DNA of 63,072 nucleotides from Gammaproteobacteria bacterium (GCA_026995045.1 JALWPK010000143.1:1-63072), one strand, 5' to 3'. Shown: positions 29,397 to 38,304, counted from the first letter of the stretch. The notes: generated by a model not told the origin, from the sequence alone. Program-made: numbers and translations.

Positions 29397-30365
29397 ATGA
29401 CCCGCAAAATCGGCTTTATTATCGACCCGTTGACCAGCCTGAATCCGGCCAAGGACAGCACTATCGCCATGATGCTGGCGGCGCAACGCCGTGGCTGGGA
29501 AATTCACGCCATACAGCAGGCGGATTTATTCTGCGCCGGCGAAAATGAAAACATTTCGTTACATGCCGGCACGGCAGTCATCAAGCTGGATCCGGTGCTG
29601 GCCTGCAAAAACAGCTGGTACAAGCTCACCTCCCGTCAGCAAATAGCCCTGACCGATTTCGATGTGGTGATGATGCGCAAGGATCCGCCGTTCGACATGG
29701 AGTACATCAACACCACCTACCTGCTGGATCTGGCTGCACAGGCGGGCGTGCTGGTAGTGAACCCGCCTGCGGCGCTGCGCGATTTCAACGAAAAAATGTT
29801 CATCACCCGCTTCCCGCAGTGCTGCGCGCCGATGCTGGTCAGCCGCGACCCGGTGCGTCTGCGCACATTTGTGGAGCAGCACGGCGATGTCATCATCAAA
29901 CCGCTGGACGGCATGGGCGGCGCGGAAATCTTCCGCCTCACGCCCGGCGACGCCAACCTGTCGGTCATTCTGGAAACCGCCAGCCGCGGCGGCGGCAAAA
30001 CCCTGATGGCGCAGCTGTACATTCCCGCAATCATGCAGGGCGACAAGCGCATTCTGTTGATCGACGGCGAGCCGGTTCCCTATGCGCTGGCGCGCATACC
30101 CGCCAAAGGCGAAACCCGCGGCAACCTCGCCGCCGGCGGCAGCGGCAAGGGCGTGGAGCTGACCGAACGTGATCGCTGGATCTGTTCACAATTGTCCGAC
30201 ACACTGAAAGCCGAAGGCATCCTGTTCGCCGGCATCGATGTGATTGGCGATTACCTCACCGAAATCAACATCACCAGCCCTACTTGCATCCGCGAACTGG
30301 ACAGACAGTACAGCCTCGACATCGCCGGCGACCTGATGGATGCGATAGCCGCAAGACTGGTATGA
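29397..30365 (+). CDS. gshB: Glutathione synthase
   Basis: 322-residue ATP-grasp enzyme joining gamma-glutamylcysteine and glycine. N-terminal signature: KIGFIIDPLTSLNPAKDSTI. ATP-grasp elements: DVIIKPLDGMGGAEIFRL and FAGIDVIGDYLTEINITSP. It is divergent from pilG. The gap after its stop carries repeat copy C. No ribosome-binding site stands in front of ATG 29397; a TAGAAT hexamer only 8 bp upstream raises the possibility of a very short or absent leader (weak inference). Confidence 0.96.
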   Translation: MTRKIGFIIDPLTSLNPAKDSTIAMMLAAQRRGWEIHAIQQADLFCAGENENISLHAGTAVIKLDPVLACKNSWYKLTSRQQIALTDFDVVMMRKDPPFDMEYINTTYLLDLAAQAGVLVVNPPAALRDFNEKMFITRFPQCCAPMLVSRDPVRLRTFVEQHGDVIIKPLDGMGGAEIFRLTPGDANLSVILETASRGGGKTLMAQLYIPAIMQGDKRILLIDGEPVPYALARIPAKGETRGNLAAGGSGKGVELTERDRWICSQLSDTLKAEGILFAGIDVIGDYLTEINITSPTCIRELDRQYSLDIAGDLMDAIAARLV

Positions 30366-30367
30366 TG

Positions 30368-30541
30368 TTTTTGCCACAGAGGCGCAGAGCCCGCAGAGAA
30401 TTTATATTGCTGCGCCACAAAGGCGCGAACAACACAAAGAGAATCTGTTTATTACTTGGAAACACGTGAACCGGTATGGTTTTCCTGCGCTCCGTTCACA
30501 CAATATCTCTGCGGCCTCTGCGTCTTGGCGCCTCTGCGTTG
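30368..30541. repeat. Nested intergenic inverted repeat, copy C (imperfect)
   Basis: The left arm, about 30368-30400, begins TTTTTTGCCACAGAGGCGCA. The right arm, about 30505-30540, reads CTCTGCGGCCTCTGCG and onward. The two form an imperfect inverted repeat of the same CACAGAGGCGCAGAG family as the other copies. The right arm lies inside the apbE reading frame, where it encodes the residues between the start codon and the signal peptide core. Confidence 0.65.
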
Positions 30542-31564
30542 AACTATCTGCTACCCGCCGCCCTGCTGCTGGCCGGCTGCGCCACCCCTGTCAGCCAACA
30601 CAAACACACGATTTTTGTTTTCGGCACGCTGATTGAAATCACCCTGGCCGATGTGAATGAGACGCGGGCCGAACAGGCCTTCCTCGAACTGGACGGCGCC
30701 TTCCAGCGATGGCACCGGCAATGGACGCCGTGGCAGGACAGCGACCTCAGCCGCGTCAACGCGGCGCTGCAACAGGGCAATAGCATCCCCCTGCCCGCCA
30801 GCATCGAGCCATTGATTGTGCAGTCGCAAACACACTATATAAACAGCGACGGCCTGTTCAACCCCGCCATCGGCAAACTGATCAAACTGTGGCGCTTTCA
30901 TGAATTTGACCAGCCCGGTATTCATCCGCCGGACGCCACGCGCCTCAAACAACTGGTTGCCGCCAAGCCCGCCATCACCGATATTCGCATCGACAATCAC
31001 ATCGCCAGCAGCGGCAACCCGGCGGTCGACCTCAACTTCGGCGCCTTTGCCAAGGGCTACGCCATCGGCCTGGCGATGCGGCAACTGCACGACAAAGGGA
31101 TTCACAACGCCGTTATCAACGCTGGCGGCGACCTCACCGTCGCCGGCAAAATCGGTGAACGCGAATGGCGCATCGGCATCCGCCATCCACGCAGCGAAGG
31201 CATTATCGCCAGTCTGAATGTCCACCCCGGCGAAAGCGTGTTCACTTCCGGCGACTACGAACGTTTTTATCTCTATCAGGGCAGGCGTTACCATCACATC
31301 CTCGACCCGCGCACAGGCTACCCGGCAACCGGCGCCAGTTCGGTCACCGTTATCGACAGCGACCCCGGCAAGGCCGACGCCGCCGCCACCGCGCTGCTGA
31401 TTGCCGGCGCGCAGGACTGGCAGCGCATCGCGCGGCAGATGGGGATTAAATATGTCATGCTGATTGACCAGCAAGGTGTGATTTACATGAACCCGGCGAT
31501 GGCTGCGCGCATCCAGTTTGAAATCGAGCCACCGCCGCGCATTCTGACCAGTCAACGCCTATAA
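30476..31564 (+). CDS. apbE: FAD:protein FMN transferase (ApbE family lipoprotein)
   Basis: 362-residue member of the flavin transferase family that attaches FMN covalently to Thr of periplasmic flavoproteins such as NqrB/NqrC or RnfD/RnfG. Motifs: VDLNFGAFAKGYAIG, AVINAGGDLTVAGK, HHILDPRTGYPATG and DAAATALLIAGA. A lipobox (LLAGC, Cys35 from ATG 30476) indicates membrane anchoring on the periplasmic side. The first 21 residues (VFLRSVHTISLRPLRL and on) are encoded by the arm of repeat copy C. An alternative TTG at 30539 would start MNYLLPAALLLAGC, a more ordinary lipoprotein signal. The start is therefore uncertain; the family is not. Confidence 0.88.
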   Translation: MVFLRSVHTISLRPLRLGASALNYLLPAALLLAGCATPVSQHKHTIFVFGTLIEITLADVNETRAEQAFLELDGAFQRWHRQWTPWQDSDLSRVNAALQQGNSIPLPASIEPLIVQSQTHYINSDGLFNPAIGKLIKLWRFHEFDQPGIHPPDATRLKQLVAAKPAITDIRIDNHIASSGNPAVDLNFGAFAKGYAIGLAMRQLHDKGIHNAVINAGGDLTVAGKIGEREWRIGIRHPRSEGIIASLNVHPGESVFTSGDYERFYLYQGRRYHHILDPRTGYPATGASSVTVIDSDPGKADAAATALLIAGAQDWQRIARQMGIKYVMLIDQQGVIYMNPAMAARIQFEIEPPPRILTSQRL

Positions 31565-31602
31565 TCAATGTGTATACGCCACTGTAACTGCCGACTGCGC
31601 AA

Positions 31603-32511
31603 ATGAGTCATAAAAAAATCATTCACCCGAACCAGAAAGATGCTGCGCTGAATCCACCGTCAGTCGGCGATGGCGATCGCCTCGGCATGACCTTTTTTCT
31701 CGCCGCCACACTGCACGCCATGCTGATACTGGGCGTCACCTTCAGCCTGTCGCCGCAGGCCAATGAAAATCCGCCAGCGCTGGATATTATTCTGGTGCAA
31801 ACCAGCAACCCGTCCGCAGCCGATGACGCCAAATTCCTCGCCCAGGTTTCCCAGCAGGGCGGCGGCGACACCGACAAAAATGTGCGACCGCAGGATCTGT
31901 TCACCGCGCCCAGCCTGTCACAGCAACCCGGCATGGCGCTGCAAACCGCGCAGACCGAACAGGCGCAGCGCCAGTCCGTTGAGCAACAACAATTGCTGCT
32001 GGCCAAAGCGTCCGACTACCGGGTCAACAGCGACGAGCGCATCGACAGCGAAAACCCGCAGCAAAACGAGCAAACCCGCAACCGCGTGGAAGCTACCCAG
32101 GTGGCGCGGCTGGCGCAGGAAATCAACAATCGCATTGAAACCGGCTCGCGCAGCGACAAGGTGAAATACCTCAATTCCAGCACAAAGGAATTCACCCCGG
32201 CGCAATACATGCGCGAGTGGATCAACCGCGTCGAACGCATCGGCAATCTCAATTACCCCGACCAGGCGCGCCGTGAAAAACTCAGCGGCACGCTGATTCT
32301 TGACGTGGTCATCAACGCCCGTGGCGAACTGGTGAAAACCGACCTGCGCCGCTCATCCGGCCACAAGGTGCTGGACGACGCCGCGCGCCGCATCGTGCAA
32401 CTGGTCGCGCCCTACTCGCCGTTTCCGGCAAAACTTAAGGACGAAGCCGATGTCATACATATTACCCGCAGCTGGGAGTTTTTGAATACGAACACACTGA
32501 CAACGCACTGA
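31603..32511 (+). CDS. tonB: TonB-type energy transducer
   Basis: 302-residue protein with one N-terminal transmembrane helix (about 27-48, LGMTFFLAATLHAMLILGV), a Gln/Asn-rich periplasmic linker (about 55-190) and a C-terminal TonB domain (about 205-295: YMREWINRVERIGNLNYPDQA and GTLILDVVINARGELVKTDL). It transmits proton-motive force to outer-membrane receptors. The linker lacks the Pro-Glu/Pro-Lys repeats of classical TonB. The neighbourhood gshB...tonB-yqgE-ruvX matches the paralogue called TonB3 in Pseudomonas, next to the twitching genes. Confidence 0.88.
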   Translation: MSHKKIIHPNQKDAALNPPSVGDGDRLGMTFFLAATLHAMLILGVTFSLSPQANENPPALDIILVQTSNPSAADDAKFLAQVSQQGGGDTDKNVRPQDLFTAPSLSQQPGMALQTAQTEQAQRQSVEQQQLLLAKASDYRVNSDERIDSENPQQNEQTRNRVEATQVARLAQEINNRIETGSRSDKVKYLNSSTKEFTPAQYMREWINRVERIGNLNYPDQARREKLSGTLILDVVINARGELVKTDLRRSSGHKVLDDAARRIVQLVAPYSPFPAKLKDEADVIHITRSWEFLNTNTLTTH

Positions 32512-32521
32512 CAAGTAAACG

Positions 32522-33085
32522 ATGCAACAAACCAACCTGACCAATCATTTCATCATCGCGATGCCGGATCTGAATGATCTGAATTTTGACCGCAGCGTCA
32601 CCTACATCTGCGAACACGATGAAAACGGCTGTTTCGGCATCGTCATCAACAAGGAAACCGACCTCAAGGTAAAAGAAATCATCGAGCAAATGGACATTCC
32701 TGTCGATGACAGCAACGAGGCTAACAACAAGAACGTATTCCTCGGCGGCCCGGTGCACCCGGGACGCGGCTTCATCCTGCACAGCCCGGCCGGCGAATGG
32801 GGATCCAGCCTGAAAGTGAACGACAACATTGCGCTGACCACATCAAAAGACATTCTCGAAGCCATCGCCCGCGACGAAGGCCCGGAGCAAAGCATCGTCG
32901 CGCTCGGCTATGCCGGCTGGGGACCGGGACAACTCGAAGCCGAACTCGCCGCCAACAGCTGGCTGAGCTGCCCGGCGGAAGAACAAATCATTTTCAAAAC
33001 CCCGGCAGCCGAACGCTGGCAGGCCGCCGCCAACCTGCTCGGCGTCGATCTCAGCCTGCTCAGCCACGATGCGGGGCATGCCTGA
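32522..33085 (+). CDS. yqgE: YqgE/AlgH family protein
   Basis: 187-residue UPF0301 protein. Signatures: LTNHFIIAMPDLNDLNFDRS, VTYICEHDENGCFGIVINK, FLGGPVHPGRGFILH and IVALGYAGWGPGQLEAEL. The biochemical function is not established; a role in alginate regulation was proposed for AlgH. It starts 10 bp after tonB and precedes ruvX, the usual order in gammaproteobacteria, though here separated from ruvX by a 335-bp repeat. Confidence 0.93.
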   Translation: MQQTNLTNHFIIAMPDLNDLNFDRSVTYICEHDENGCFGIVINKETDLKVKEIIEQMDIPVDDSNEANNKNVFLGGPVHPGRGFILHSPAGEWGSSLKVNDNIALTTSKDILEAIARDEGPEQSIVALGYAGWGPGQLEAELAANSWLSCPAEEQIIFKTPAAERWQAAANLLGVDLSLLSHDAGHA

Positions 33086-33095
33086 GGTTTTTGCT

Positions 33096-33382
33096 TACCA
33101 CAGAGACACGGAGACGCAGAGGTTTTTTTACTGGTTGATGAACCATTGATTTATAGGAGCGACTTTAGCCGCGAACATACAACTTCAGCAAGCCAGGTGT
33201 TTGTGGATAGCGCCGTTCGTGGCTGAAGCCACTCCTGCGATTATATTCTCAGCGTTCTCTGTGGCCTCGGTGGCAAAATAAACGCCATGTCACAACCCAT
33301 AGAGCTAGAGATTTCTCCCTACGGTCGAAGTGACGCCAAAGCCCAAAAAGAAAAACCTCTGCGCCTCCGTGTCTCTGTGGTA
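33096..33382. repeat. Nested intergenic inverted repeat, copy D
   Basis: The outer arms, 33096-33127 and 33351-33382, match at 31 of 32 positions. The middle arms, about 33241-33280, are of the CTCAGCGTTCTCTGTGG type. The inner REP-like palindrome has arms near 33153-33176 (ATAGGAGCGACTTTAGCC) and 33214-33238. The element fills the yqgE-ruvX gap; I see no gene in it. Confidence 0.85.
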
Positions 33383-33420
33383 AACAAAACAACCACCACG
33401 TGCTGTGGCAAAATCACCAC

Positions 33421-33837
33421 ATGACTATCACCACCGTTCTCGGTTTCGATTTCGGCCACAAACGCATCGGCGTCGCCACCGGGCAAACCATCACCTGCAC
33501 CGCCACGCCGCTGACCACGCTCGCCGCCAGCGCCGATGGCGCGCACTGGCCGCAAATCGACGAGCTGGTGCGGCAATGGAAGCCGGATGCGCTGCTGGTG
33601 GGCATCCCCTACCTGCTCGATGGCAAGGAAACCGAAATGACCCAGGCCACGCGCGATTTCAAACACCAGCTGGAGCAGCGTTTTGCGCTGCCGGTGGTGC
33701 TGGTGGATGAAACCCTTAGCTCCTACCAGGCCGAGGCGATGCTGAAACAAAACATGAAAATAGACCAGCACAACAAGGCCGAGATTGATAAAATGGCGGC
33801 CGCTGTCATCGTGCAGGGATGGCTCGACCAGCAATAA
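33421..33837 (+). CDS. ruvX: Putative pre-16S rRNA nuclease / Holliday junction resolvase-like YqgF
   Basis: 138-residue RNase H-fold protein. The catalytic Asp lies in VLGFDFGHKRIGVATG, followed by LLVGIPYLLDGKE, the conserved LVDETLSSYQAEAML and the terminal acidic residue in DKMAAAVIVQGWL. E. coli YqgF/RuvX is implicated in 5' maturation of 16S rRNA. ATG 33421 fits the family start; an in-frame ATG at 33400 lies in repeat-derived sequence. The pyrR start lies 23 bp after its stop. Confidence 0.94.
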   Translation: MTITTVLGFDFGHKRIGVATGQTITCTATPLTTLAASADGAHWPQIDELVRQWKPDALLVGIPYLLDGKETEMTQATRDFKHQLEQRFALPVVLVDETLSSYQAEAMLKQNMKIDQHNKAEIDKMAAAVIVQGWLDQQ

Positions 33838-33860
33838 CGCAATCGGGAACTCGGGAGCTT

Positions 33861-34358
33861 ATGCAAGACCTTGCCAAACCGGAAATCCTTCTGGCGCAAC
33901 TGGCAGAACAAATCACCACCACGCTCAATGACCGGGCGATTGCACAGCCGTTGATGGTCGGAATTCACACCGGCGGCGTATGGGTCGCCGAATACCTGCA
34001 CCAGGCGCTCAAACTCGACGAACCGCTGTCGACGCTGGACATCAGTTTTTACCGCGATGATTTCTCCCGCATCGGCATGAATCCCAAAGTCAAACCCTCG
34101 CAACTGCCGCCCCATGTCGACGACCGCCACATCGTGCTGGTCGATGATGTGATGCACACCGGCCGCACCATTCGCGCCGCGATGAACGAGCTGTTTGACT
34201 ATGGCCGCCCCGCCAGCATCGTGCTCGCGGTGCTGGTCGAGCGCAATGGCCGCGAACTGCCGATACGCCCTGATGTCGCCGCGCTGCAACTCGAACTCAA
34301 GCCGGAACAGCACATCAAGCTGACCGGGCCGCAGCCGCTGCAACTGGTGCTGACATGA
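33861..34358 (+). CDS. pyrR: Bifunctional pyr operon regulator / uracil phosphoribosyltransferase
   Basis: 165-residue type I phosphoribosyltransferase. The PRPP loop reads [20 protein letters not shown], and the flexible region [12 protein letters not shown] precedes it. In Firmicutes PyrR is an mRNA-binding attenuator; in gammaproteobacteria its regulatory role is less clear. GGGAG stands 7 bp before ATG 33861, so upstream in-frame codons overlapping ruvX are rejected. Its TGA overlaps the pyrB ATG. Confidence 0.93.
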   Translation: MQDLAKPEILLAQLAEQITTTLNDRAIAQPLMVGIHTGGVWVAEYLHQALKLDEPLSTLDISFYRDDFSRIGMNPKVKPSQLPPHVDDRHIVLVDDVMHTGRTIRAAMNELFDYGRPASIVLAVLVERNGRELPIRPDVAALQLELKPEQHIKLTGPQPLQLVLT

Positions 34359-35371
34359 ACAAGTCCGGCAAAGTCTCGCAACTGGCGAAAGACGACTGGA
34401 ACATCCAGCTCGACGCCCATGGCAGGCTCAAACATTTCCTCACCATCGAGGGGCTGGGCACCGAAATTCTCAACACCATTCTCGATACCGCCGAAAGTTT
34501 CGCCAGCGTCAACGACCAGCATGTGAAAAAAGTGCCGCTGCTGCGCGGCAAAACCATCGCCAACCTGTTTTTCGAAGCCAGCACCCGCACCCGCAACACG
34601 TTTGAACTGGCGGCCAAGCGCCTGTCCGCCGATGTGCTCAACATCAACATCAGTACCTCGGCCACCAGCAAGGGTGAAAGCCTGCTCGACACCCTGCAAA
34701 ACCTGCAGGCGATGCAATGCGACATGTTTGTGGTGCGCCATGCCGACTCCGGCGCGGCGCATTTCATGGCGCGGCACGTGGCCGAGCATGTCAGCATTAT
34801 CAACGCCGGCGACGGCTGCCATTCGCACCCCACCCAGGCGATGCTCGACATGTTCACCATCCGCCGCCACAAGGGCGCCGACTTCGGCGGCCTGCGCGTC
34901 GCTATTGTCGGCGACATTCTGCACTCGCGGGTGGCGCGCTCGCAGATTCATGCGCTCAACACGCTCAACACCGGCGATGTGCGCATCATCGCGCCGACCA
35001 CGCTGATTCCGGCGGAGGTGGAAAACATGGGCGTGAGCGTGTTCAACGACATGGACGAAGGCATCCGCGATGCCGACGTCATCATCATGCTGCGGCTGCA
35101 AAAAGAACGCATGCAGGGCGCGCTGCTGCCCAGCGAGGCCGAGTTCTACCAGCTCTACGGCCTCACCGAGCGGCGCATGCAACGGGCCAAACCCGACGCC
35201 ATTGTGATGCACCCCGGCCCTATCAACCGCGGCGTGGAAATCGAATCCAGCGTCGCCGACGGCTCGCAATCGGTGATACTGAATCAGGTGACCTACGGCA
35301 TTTCGGTGCGCATGGCGGTGATGTCGATGGTGCTGGGGCGCGAAGCGGCTGCAATGGAGGCGGAGGCATGA
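34355..35371 (+). CDS. pyrB: Aspartate carbamoyltransferase catalytic subunit
   Basis: 338-residue enzyme condensing carbamoyl phosphate with aspartate, the first committed step of pyrimidine synthesis. Carbamoyl-phosphate loop: [19 protein letters not shown]; other active-site segments are [12 protein letters not shown] and [13 protein letters not shown]. The N-terminus is about 30 residues longer than in E. coli PyrB, as in Pseudomonas, where PyrB assembles with an inactive dihydroorotase homologue. The start overlaps pyrR and the stop overlaps the next ATG, implying stoichiometric coupling. Confidence 0.96.
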   Translation: MNKSGKVSQLAKDDWNIQLDAHGRLKHFLTIEGLGTEILNTILDTAESFASVNDQHVKKVPLLRGKTIANLFFEASTRTRNTFELAAKRLSADVLNINISTSATSKGESLLDTLQNLQAMQCDMFVVRHADSGAAHFMARHVAEHVSIINAGDGCHSHPTQAMLDMFTIRRHKGADFGGLRVAIVGDILHSRVARSQIHALNTLNTGDVRIIAPTTLIPAEVENMGVSVFNDMDEGIRDADVIIMLRLQKERMQGALLPSEAEFYQLYGLTERRMQRAKPDAIVMHPGPINRGVEIESSVADGSQSVILNQVTYGISVRMAVMSMVLGREAAAMEAEA

Positions 35372-36651
35372 GCCACATCCTGATTAAAAACGCCCGCCTG
35401 CTCGACCCGCACAACAATGTCGACGCCGCCACCGATATCGAAATCAAAAACGGCGTCATCAAGGCCATTGGCGGGACAACCAGCGAGGCCGCAACCGTAA
35501 TCGACGCCAGCGACAAGCTGGTGTGCCCCGGACTGGTCGACCTGTGCGCGCGCCTGCGTGAGCCGGGCGAGGAGCACAAGGCCGACATCCACAGCGAAAC
35601 CATCGCCGCCAGCCGCGCCGGCGTCACCACGCTGTGCATTCCGCCCGACACCGACCCGGTGATCGACGAGCCGTCGGTCATCGATTTGATCAACCATAAA
35701 TCAGAACACGCTGCGCACTGCAACATCGTCACCCTGGGTGCGCTCACTGAAGGCCTGGCCGGCGAGCGGCTGGCGGAAATGGCGGCGCTGCGCGAGGCCG
35801 GCTGCGTTGGCGTCAGCAACGCCCATCAGCCGGTGGACAACACCATGGTGCTGCGCCGCGCCTACGCCTATGCCGCCAACTGCGGCTTCACCGTGCATAT
35901 CACCCCGGACGACCACTGGCTGAGCAAGAACGGCGTCGCCCACGAAGGCGCCATCGCCACCCGCCTCGGCTTGCAGGGCATTCCGGTTTCCGCCGAAACC
36001 ACAGCGCTGGCGCGGGTGCTGGAGCTGGTGGCCGAAGCCGGGGTGAAGGCGCACATCGGCCGCCTTTCCAGCGCGCAGGGCGTGGACATGATTCGCCGCG
36101 CCAAGGATCGCGGCCTGGCGGTGACCGCCGATGTCAGCGCCCACCAGCTGCATCTCACCGAATACGATATCAGCACTTTCAACCCCAATTGCCATGTGCT
36201 GCCGCCATTGCGCAGCCAGCGCGACATGGAGGCGCTGCGCCGTGGCGTGGCCGATGGAACCATCGACGCGATTTGCTCCGACCACCAGCCGCACAACATC
36301 GACGCCAAGCAGGCGCCGTTCGCCAGCACCCAGCCCGGCATCTCGGCGCTGGAAACCCTGCTGCCGCTGACGCTGAAACTGGCGCATGACAATGTGCTGG
36401 AGCTGAAAACCGCGCTGGCCGCGCTCACCGCCAATCCGGCCGGTATTCTCGGCCTGAACCGTGGCCAGCTGAAACCCGGCGCGCCCGCAGACCTGTGCAT
36501 CATCGACCTCAACGCCGAATGGACTTTCGACAGCACCGCCATGCACAGCCGCGGCCACAACACGCCGTTTGATGGCTGGATGTTTCAGGGACAGGTCAGC
36601 ACCACCATACTCAACGGCGAAGTTATCGCCGACCGTGAGCAGCACACATAA
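35368..36651 (+). CDS. pyrX: Inactive dihydroorotase homologue (PyrC'/PyrX), aspartate carbamoyltransferase partner
   Basis: 427-residue amidohydrolase-fold protein. Active type I dihydroorotases carry His-x-His at the end of the first strand; here the equivalent reads LCARLREPG (residues 59-67), with Cys60 and Arg62 replacing the zinc-binding His. The region AHQLHLTE also loses one His, whereas SDHQPH keeps its Asp. By comparison with Pseudomonas PyrC', the protein is probably a structural subunit required for PyrB assembly. GGAGG precedes ATG 35368, which overlaps the pyrB stop. A functional pyrC must lie outside the window. Confidence 0.92.
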   Translation: MSHILIKNARLLDPHNNVDAATDIEIKNGVIKAIGGTTSEAATVIDASDKLVCPGLVDLCARLREPGEEHKADIHSETIAASRAGVTTLCIPPDTDPVIDEPSVIDLINHKSEHAAHCNIVTLGALTEGLAGERLAEMAALREAGCVGVSNAHQPVDNTMVLRRAYAYAANCGFTVHITPDDHWLSKNGVAHEGAIATRLGLQGIPVSAETTALARVLELVAEAGVKAHIGRLSSAQGVDMIRRAKDRGLAVTADVSAHQLHLTEYDISTFNPNCHVLPPLRSQRDMEALRRGVADGTIDAICSDHQPHNIDAKQAPFASTQPGISALETLLPLTLKLAHDNVLELKTALAALTANPAGILGLNRGQLKPGAPADLCIIDLNAEWTFDSTAMHSRGHNTPFDGWMFQGQVSTTILNGEVIADREQHT

Positions 36652-36710
36652 TCCTTTCCACTGCGAATGAAGCCCACCCCCCGGTTCGCGCATGCCAATG
36701 TAAGCAGCCC

Positions 36711-37037
36711 ATGGAAAAAACCATCGTTATTCTCGGCCTGTTCATCTGGTTCGCGCTGGCCTTCAATGGCGGCGTGGGCGCATCCTTTGTGAACTATGCC
36801 ATGCTTGCCTGTGGCATGCTGCTGATTGTTGCCGGCAGCTGGCGATTGCTCAAACTGCGCCGGCGAACTGCCCGCGCAATCTGCGCCACTGCGATACTGG
36901 CCTACCTGCCGATGATCTGGCAACGCACGCAGTTTCAGTTCGATACAGACTGGGTGGGTTTCGGTTTTGACGCCTTCTTTATCGCGCTGATGCTGCTGTT
37001 TGTTTTGCGCCGCCCTGAGGATAAACAGCTGAGCTAA
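36711..37037 (+). CDS. Small integral membrane protein, unknown function
   Basis: 108 residues with three to four hydrophobic segments (about 5-22, 26-44, 57-75 and 86-102) and a basic loop LLKLRRRTARA between the second and third, so an inner-membrane protein. I do not recognise a family. It follows pyrX by 59 bp on the same strand, without a clear ribosome-binding site. G+C content resembles the neighbouring core genes. Confidence 0.65.
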   Translation: MEKTIVILGLFIWFALAFNGGVGASFVNYAMLACGMLLIVAGSWRLLKLRRRTARAICATAILAYLPMIWQRTQFQFDTDWVGFGFDAFFIALMLLFVLRRPEDKQLS

Positions 37038-37098
37038 TGCGCATGAAGCCGATCAGGGGCATAGCATCCGGTTGAGTGATTGTCAGAAGATAACTAGC

Positions 37099-37671
37099 TC
37101 ATAATGATATTTTTGCTAGTTTTGCACCCGCACGCGTTGCATAATACATCTCTGAACCCTGAGAATTATAGTCTAAGCGCAACAACCCAAGCTCAACCAA
37201 GGTGTTTAGGTCGTCATGTAAGAACATTTCCTCTTTGTAGTCAATTTGTTTGCCATTACTTGGTATTAACAACGCCCTTCTGTTCATTGCTTTTGACACA
37301 AAAAAATATTCCGTTTGATTGTTTTGCATTTGAGTGATTATTGATAATGCCTGTTCGGACAGCTCAACATTAGGGACAAGAGAAGCAGCCAGATCCGTAA
37401 GGTCGGGGATACGGCTAGCTATTAATGCCATCGTTTCTCCAAGATCATTAAGTTTGTCATGAAGCTCTTCATTGTGCAGATTGAGCAAGGCTTTAATACT
37501 TGCTGCGGTAGTAGCATTCTGCTCTATTGATTGAGCTAGCTCTTGATGATTGTGTTCTAACAACCAAGATATGAACTCAGTAAGTTCTGAAATACTATCC
37601 GACTGCCTCCCACTAGAAAATGCTGATAAGAGTCCAACTATTGTTGCAAATGCTGATGCTTCTGTAATCAT
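37099..37671 (-). CDS. AT-rich ORFan with helical core and C-terminal winged-helix-like segment
   Basis: 190-residue protein of unrecognised family. The N-terminus (about 3-18) is mildly hydrophobic. Residues 25-120 are predicted helical, with Glu/Gln/Leu-rich stretches such as LLNLHNEELHDKLNDL. Residues about 145-188 (FLHDDLNTLVELGLLRLDYN, then YYATRAGAKLAKI) look like a winged-helix end in which the wing precedes a final helix. Codon use and base composition are clearly AT-richer than the flanking pyr and redoxin genes, suggesting acquisition. No partner gene is obvious. Confidence 0.7.
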   Translation of the reverse strand: MITEASAFATIVGLLSAFSSGRQSDSISELTEFISWLLEHNHQELAQSIEQNATTAASIKALLNLHNEELHDKLNDLGETMALIASRIPDLTDLAASLVPNVELSEQALSIITQMQNNQTEYFFVSKAMNRRALLIPSNGKQIDYKEEMFLHDDLNTLVELGLLRLDYNSQGSEMYYATRAGAKLAKISL

Positions 37672-37719
37672 TCTTTCTTCTTCACCCGCATGATTAGCAA
37701 GGCATTTACAGCTTGCCTT

Positions 37720-38277
37720 TTATTCACTCTTCCATTTGATCGAACAACCCATGCTCGGAATCTGCTCCGCCGGCCCCTTGCCGGTTGCGGCGACCTGCTT
37801 CATCGCCTCGAACAGGTCGCGTCGCACGTCCGGGTCGGCGGCCTGTTTGCGGCTGGCGTCGAGGCGGCCGCGGTATTGCAGCTCAAGGTCGGCGTTGTAG
37901 CCAAAAAAGTCAGGCGTGCAGACTGCGCCGTAGTCTTTCGCCACCTGCTGGGTTTCGTCGAACAGGTAGGGGAAGGGAAAATCGAACTGCCCGGCGATTT
38001 TTTTCATGTTATCGAACGAGTCTTCTTCATACTCGCTCGGGTCGTTGGACATGATGGCGACGCTGTTGACGCCCAACTGCTGCAGTTCGCGCGCATCGCG
38101 CACTATGCGGTCGCGGATGGCTTTGACATAGGGGCAGTGATTGCAGATGAACATCACCAGCAGGCCGTTTTCGCCACGGCAATCCTGCAGACTCCAGGTT
38201 TTGCCGTCGACGCCGGGCAGGGAAAAATCGATTGCCGGTTTGCCGAAATCACAGACCGGGGTTTCCAGACTGACCAT
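37720..38277 (-). CDS. Thioredoxin-fold redoxin family protein
   Basis: 185-residue AhpC/TSA-type or Redoxin-domain protein. The fold begins DFSLPGVDGKTWSLQDC; the active-site-like CNHCPYVKAIRDRI gives a C-x-x-C at the end of the first core strand. VCTPDFFGYNADLELQYRG contains the cis-Pro region. Such proteins are common as single genes of unknown partner, probably thiol-disulfide or peroxide reductases. There is no signal peptide, so it is cytosolic. It precedes the frameshifted coiled-coil gene on the opposite side. Confidence 0.85.
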   Translation of the reverse strand: MVSLETPVCDFGKPAIDFSLPGVDGKTWSLQDCRGENGLLVMFICNHCPYVKAIRDRIVRDARELQQLGVNSVAIMSNDPSEYEEDSFDNMKKIAGQFDFPFPYLFDETQQVAKDYGAVCTPDFFGYNADLELQYRGRLDASRKQAADPDVRRDLFEAMKQVAATGKGPAEQIPSMGCSIKWKSE

Positions 38278-38304
38278 GTGTTACCTCTTGATTGAATTGG
38301 GTTG

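Noticed and set aside
30280-30469. Two small frames over the repeat after gshB
   Set aside because: They consist of translated repeat arms (Arg/Leu/Cys-rich) on both strands with no ribosome-binding site.
33096-33382. Possible CRISPR-like repeat arrays among the recurring intergenic repeats
   Set aside because: Copies are dispersed and inverted rather than tandem with regular spacers, and no cas gene is present.
34199-35269. 356-codon antisense frame over pyrR/pyrB
   Set aside because: Shadow frame of pyrB with no domain and no upstream signals.
34717-35367. Long upstream extension of the pyrX frame through pyrB
   Set aside because: The extension is Arg/His-rich out-of-frame translation of pyrB; GGAGG and the conserved start point to ATG 35368.
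37104-37337. 77-codon plus-strand frame opposite the AT-rich ORFan
   Set aside because: Overlaps the more convincing 190-residue minus-strand frame and has an erratic, Cys/His-rich composition.
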